Assembly (NCBI GenBank): GCA_905215595.1 | Contig: CAJMQZ010000116.1 | Span: 1-6,193 of the forward strand | Reading direction: 5' to 3' | From: an uncultured bacterium | Lineage (GTDB): Bacteria; Bacillota; Clostridia; Oscillospirales; Ruminococcaceae | DNA: 6,193 nt | Part shown: positions 5,882 to 6,193 of the stretch, piece after piece | How the letters are laid out: the number at the start of each line of letters is the position of its first letter | Position numbering within the stretch: the stretch's first letter is position 1 | Position numbers and translations under genes: made by a program | Notes under the pieces: model-generated | The model's input: only the letters and a program-made list of their open reading frames with translations | Told to the model about the DNA's origin: nothing | The model's database searches: none

Positions 5882-5908
5882 AAAAATCACCCGGTTTCGT
5901 TTTTTCCT

Positions 5909-5937
5909 ATTGTAACACGGAACGGGACCGTTGAAAA
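5909..5937 (-). promoter_or_regulatory. Promoter of the short pyruvate kinase gene
   Basis: On the minus strand TTTTCA (5937-5932), 17 bases, then TACAAT (5914-5909), preceded by TG to give an extended -10. The start would be near 5902, about 20 bases before TTG 5881. This rules out the upstream ATG at 6025 as the start from this promoter. Confidence 0.6.
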
Positions 5938-5958
5938 GTGCCAAACCAGGCGGCAACG

Positions 5959-5980
5959 AAAAAAGGCGTGGCAGCCCGCC
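5959..5980 (-). terminator. Isolated minus-strand terminator hairpin upstream of the kinase promoter
   Basis: Read leftwards, GGCG (5980-5977) pairs with CGCC (5968-5965) and GG with CC inside, one base bulged, loop of 3, followed by TTTTTT (5964-5959). A second small hairpin (CCCC-AAA-GGGG, 5979-5989) lies just upstream and overlaps it. No minus-strand gene is seen to its right within the window, so what it terminates is unclear; it would insulate the kinase from leftward read-through. Confidence 0.5.
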
Positions 5981-6047
5981 CCAAAGGGGAAAACGGGGAG
6001 AGCCAGAACCAAGAAATTGTTGCAAAAGTATTATTTTTTCGTGAATA

Positions 6048-6074
6048 TTAGCACTCTGCTATTGACACTGCTAA
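6048..6074 (+). promoter_or_regulatory. CIRCE-like operator (HrcA binding site)
   Basis: TTAGCACTC (6048-6056), exactly 9 bases, then CACTGCTAA (6066-6074). The CIRCE consensus is TTAGCACTC-N9-GAGTGCTAA: the left arm is perfect and the right arm matches 7 of 9. It encloses the -35 box of the promoter at 6062-6090, so a bound HrcA repressor would block polymerase until heat shock. Genes under CIRCE are typically groESL, the hrcA-dnaK operon or related chaperones; the target here lies beyond the window. Confidence 0.75.
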
Positions 6075-6090
6075 AAAATGGTGTTATAAC
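6062..6090 (+). promoter_or_regulatory. Strong sigma-A promoter, outward-facing, heat-shock type
   Basis: A perfect TTGACA (6062-6067), 17 bases, TATAAC (6085-6090) with TG one base ahead. The transcript would start near 6097 and run out of the window; no start codon with a well placed ribosome site follows. AGGAGG at 6103-6108 is not followed by a start at working distance. Confidence 0.8.
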
Positions 6091-6110
6091 AGTGGCGTGC
6101 TCAGGAGGAA

Positions 6111-6177
6111 GGGCAAAAGGAGAGCCGCAAGGCTCCCTGGAAAGCCTTTCCGAGTGGACGCTTCAGATTTTTTGCCC
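6111..6177 (+). other. Structured 5' leader or small RNA candidate
   Basis: GGGCAAAA (6111-6118) pairs perfectly with TTTTGCCC (6170-6177). Inside are a hairpin GG-(A)-GAGCC-GCAA-GGCTC-CC (6119-6137) with a GNRA loop and one bulge, and a second hairpin GGAAA-GCC-TTTCC (6139-6151), then about 18 unpaired bases. The result is a closed three-way arrangement some 15 bases after the predicted start of the CIRCE promoter transcript. I recognise no known riboswitch or RNA family. The window ends 16 bases later, so its role (leader control, stability or free RNA) is open. Confidence 0.4.
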
Positions 6178-6193
6178 CGACCCGAACGCCGGG

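Noticed and set aside
5882..6025. N-terminal extension of the pyruvate kinase to ATG 6025
   Set aside because: Covers the best promoter and a terminator hairpin, is unlike pyruvate kinase, and lacks a good ribosome site.
6120..6193. Possible T-box, glycine or purine riboswitch in the leader
   Set aside because: Short resemblances (GTGGACGC, GGAGAG, a three-way junction) were checked against the known motifs from memory; the required conserved loops and core bases are missing.

Overview
The window looks like a chromosomal segment of a gut-type Gram-positive anaerobe of the Clostridia (Oscillospiraceae/Ruminococcaceae, perhaps Faecalibacterium-like). This is inferred from moderately high GC coding sequence with AT-rich intergenic regions, strong AGGAG ribosome binding sites, sigma-A style promoters, a relic of a spore-type sigma factor, clostridial iron-sulfur and Crp/Fnr proteins, and a CIRCE-like heat-shock operator. 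I had no database to confirm the taxon.

Layout, left to right. (1) Bases 1-377, minus strand: 5' part of an AEC-family membrane transporter, cut by the window edge. Its reading frame seems to jump from the third membrane segment straight to the C-terminal part of the family, suggesting an in-frame internal deletion. It has its own promoter and lies behind a terminator. (2) 645-2036, minus: a sodium-coupled NSS (LeuT/MhsT-like) amino acid transporter with 11 membrane segments and intact sodium and gating residues. (3) 2153-3049, plus: a LysR-type regulator transcribed divergently from the NSS gene and probably controlling it, closed by a terminator. (4) 3188-3367, plus: the C-terminal DNA-binding end of a sporulation-type sigma factor with no start, a gene remnant. 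(5) 3400-4065, minus, and 4165-4884, plus: a divergent pair made of a Crp/Fnr regulator and a cysteine-rich iron-sulfur protein. The 99-bp gap holds two face-to-face overlapping promoters and a 16-bp palindrome centred 41.5 bp before the predicted start of the iron-sulfur transcript, the classical class II activator position. (6) 4925-5881, minus: a short pyruvate kinase-like protein lacking the C-terminal domain, apparently starting at TTG. (7) 5882-6193: no gene. It holds the kinase promoter, an isolated minus-strand terminator, and a strong plus-strand promoter overlapping a CIRCE-like HrcA operator, followed by a leader that can fold into a closed multibranch RNA; the gene it drives lies outside the window.

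The segment is mainly a set of small transcription units, two of them regulator/target divergent pairs, mixed with decaying genes (the AEC deletion and the sigma relic). No mobile element, CRISPR array, tRNA or rRNA was seen. The points most worth following are the class II operator arrangement, the CIRCE promoter with structured leader, the AEC deletion, the sigma relic and the domain-truncated pyruvate kinase. I see no evidence for a wholly new multi-gene system.
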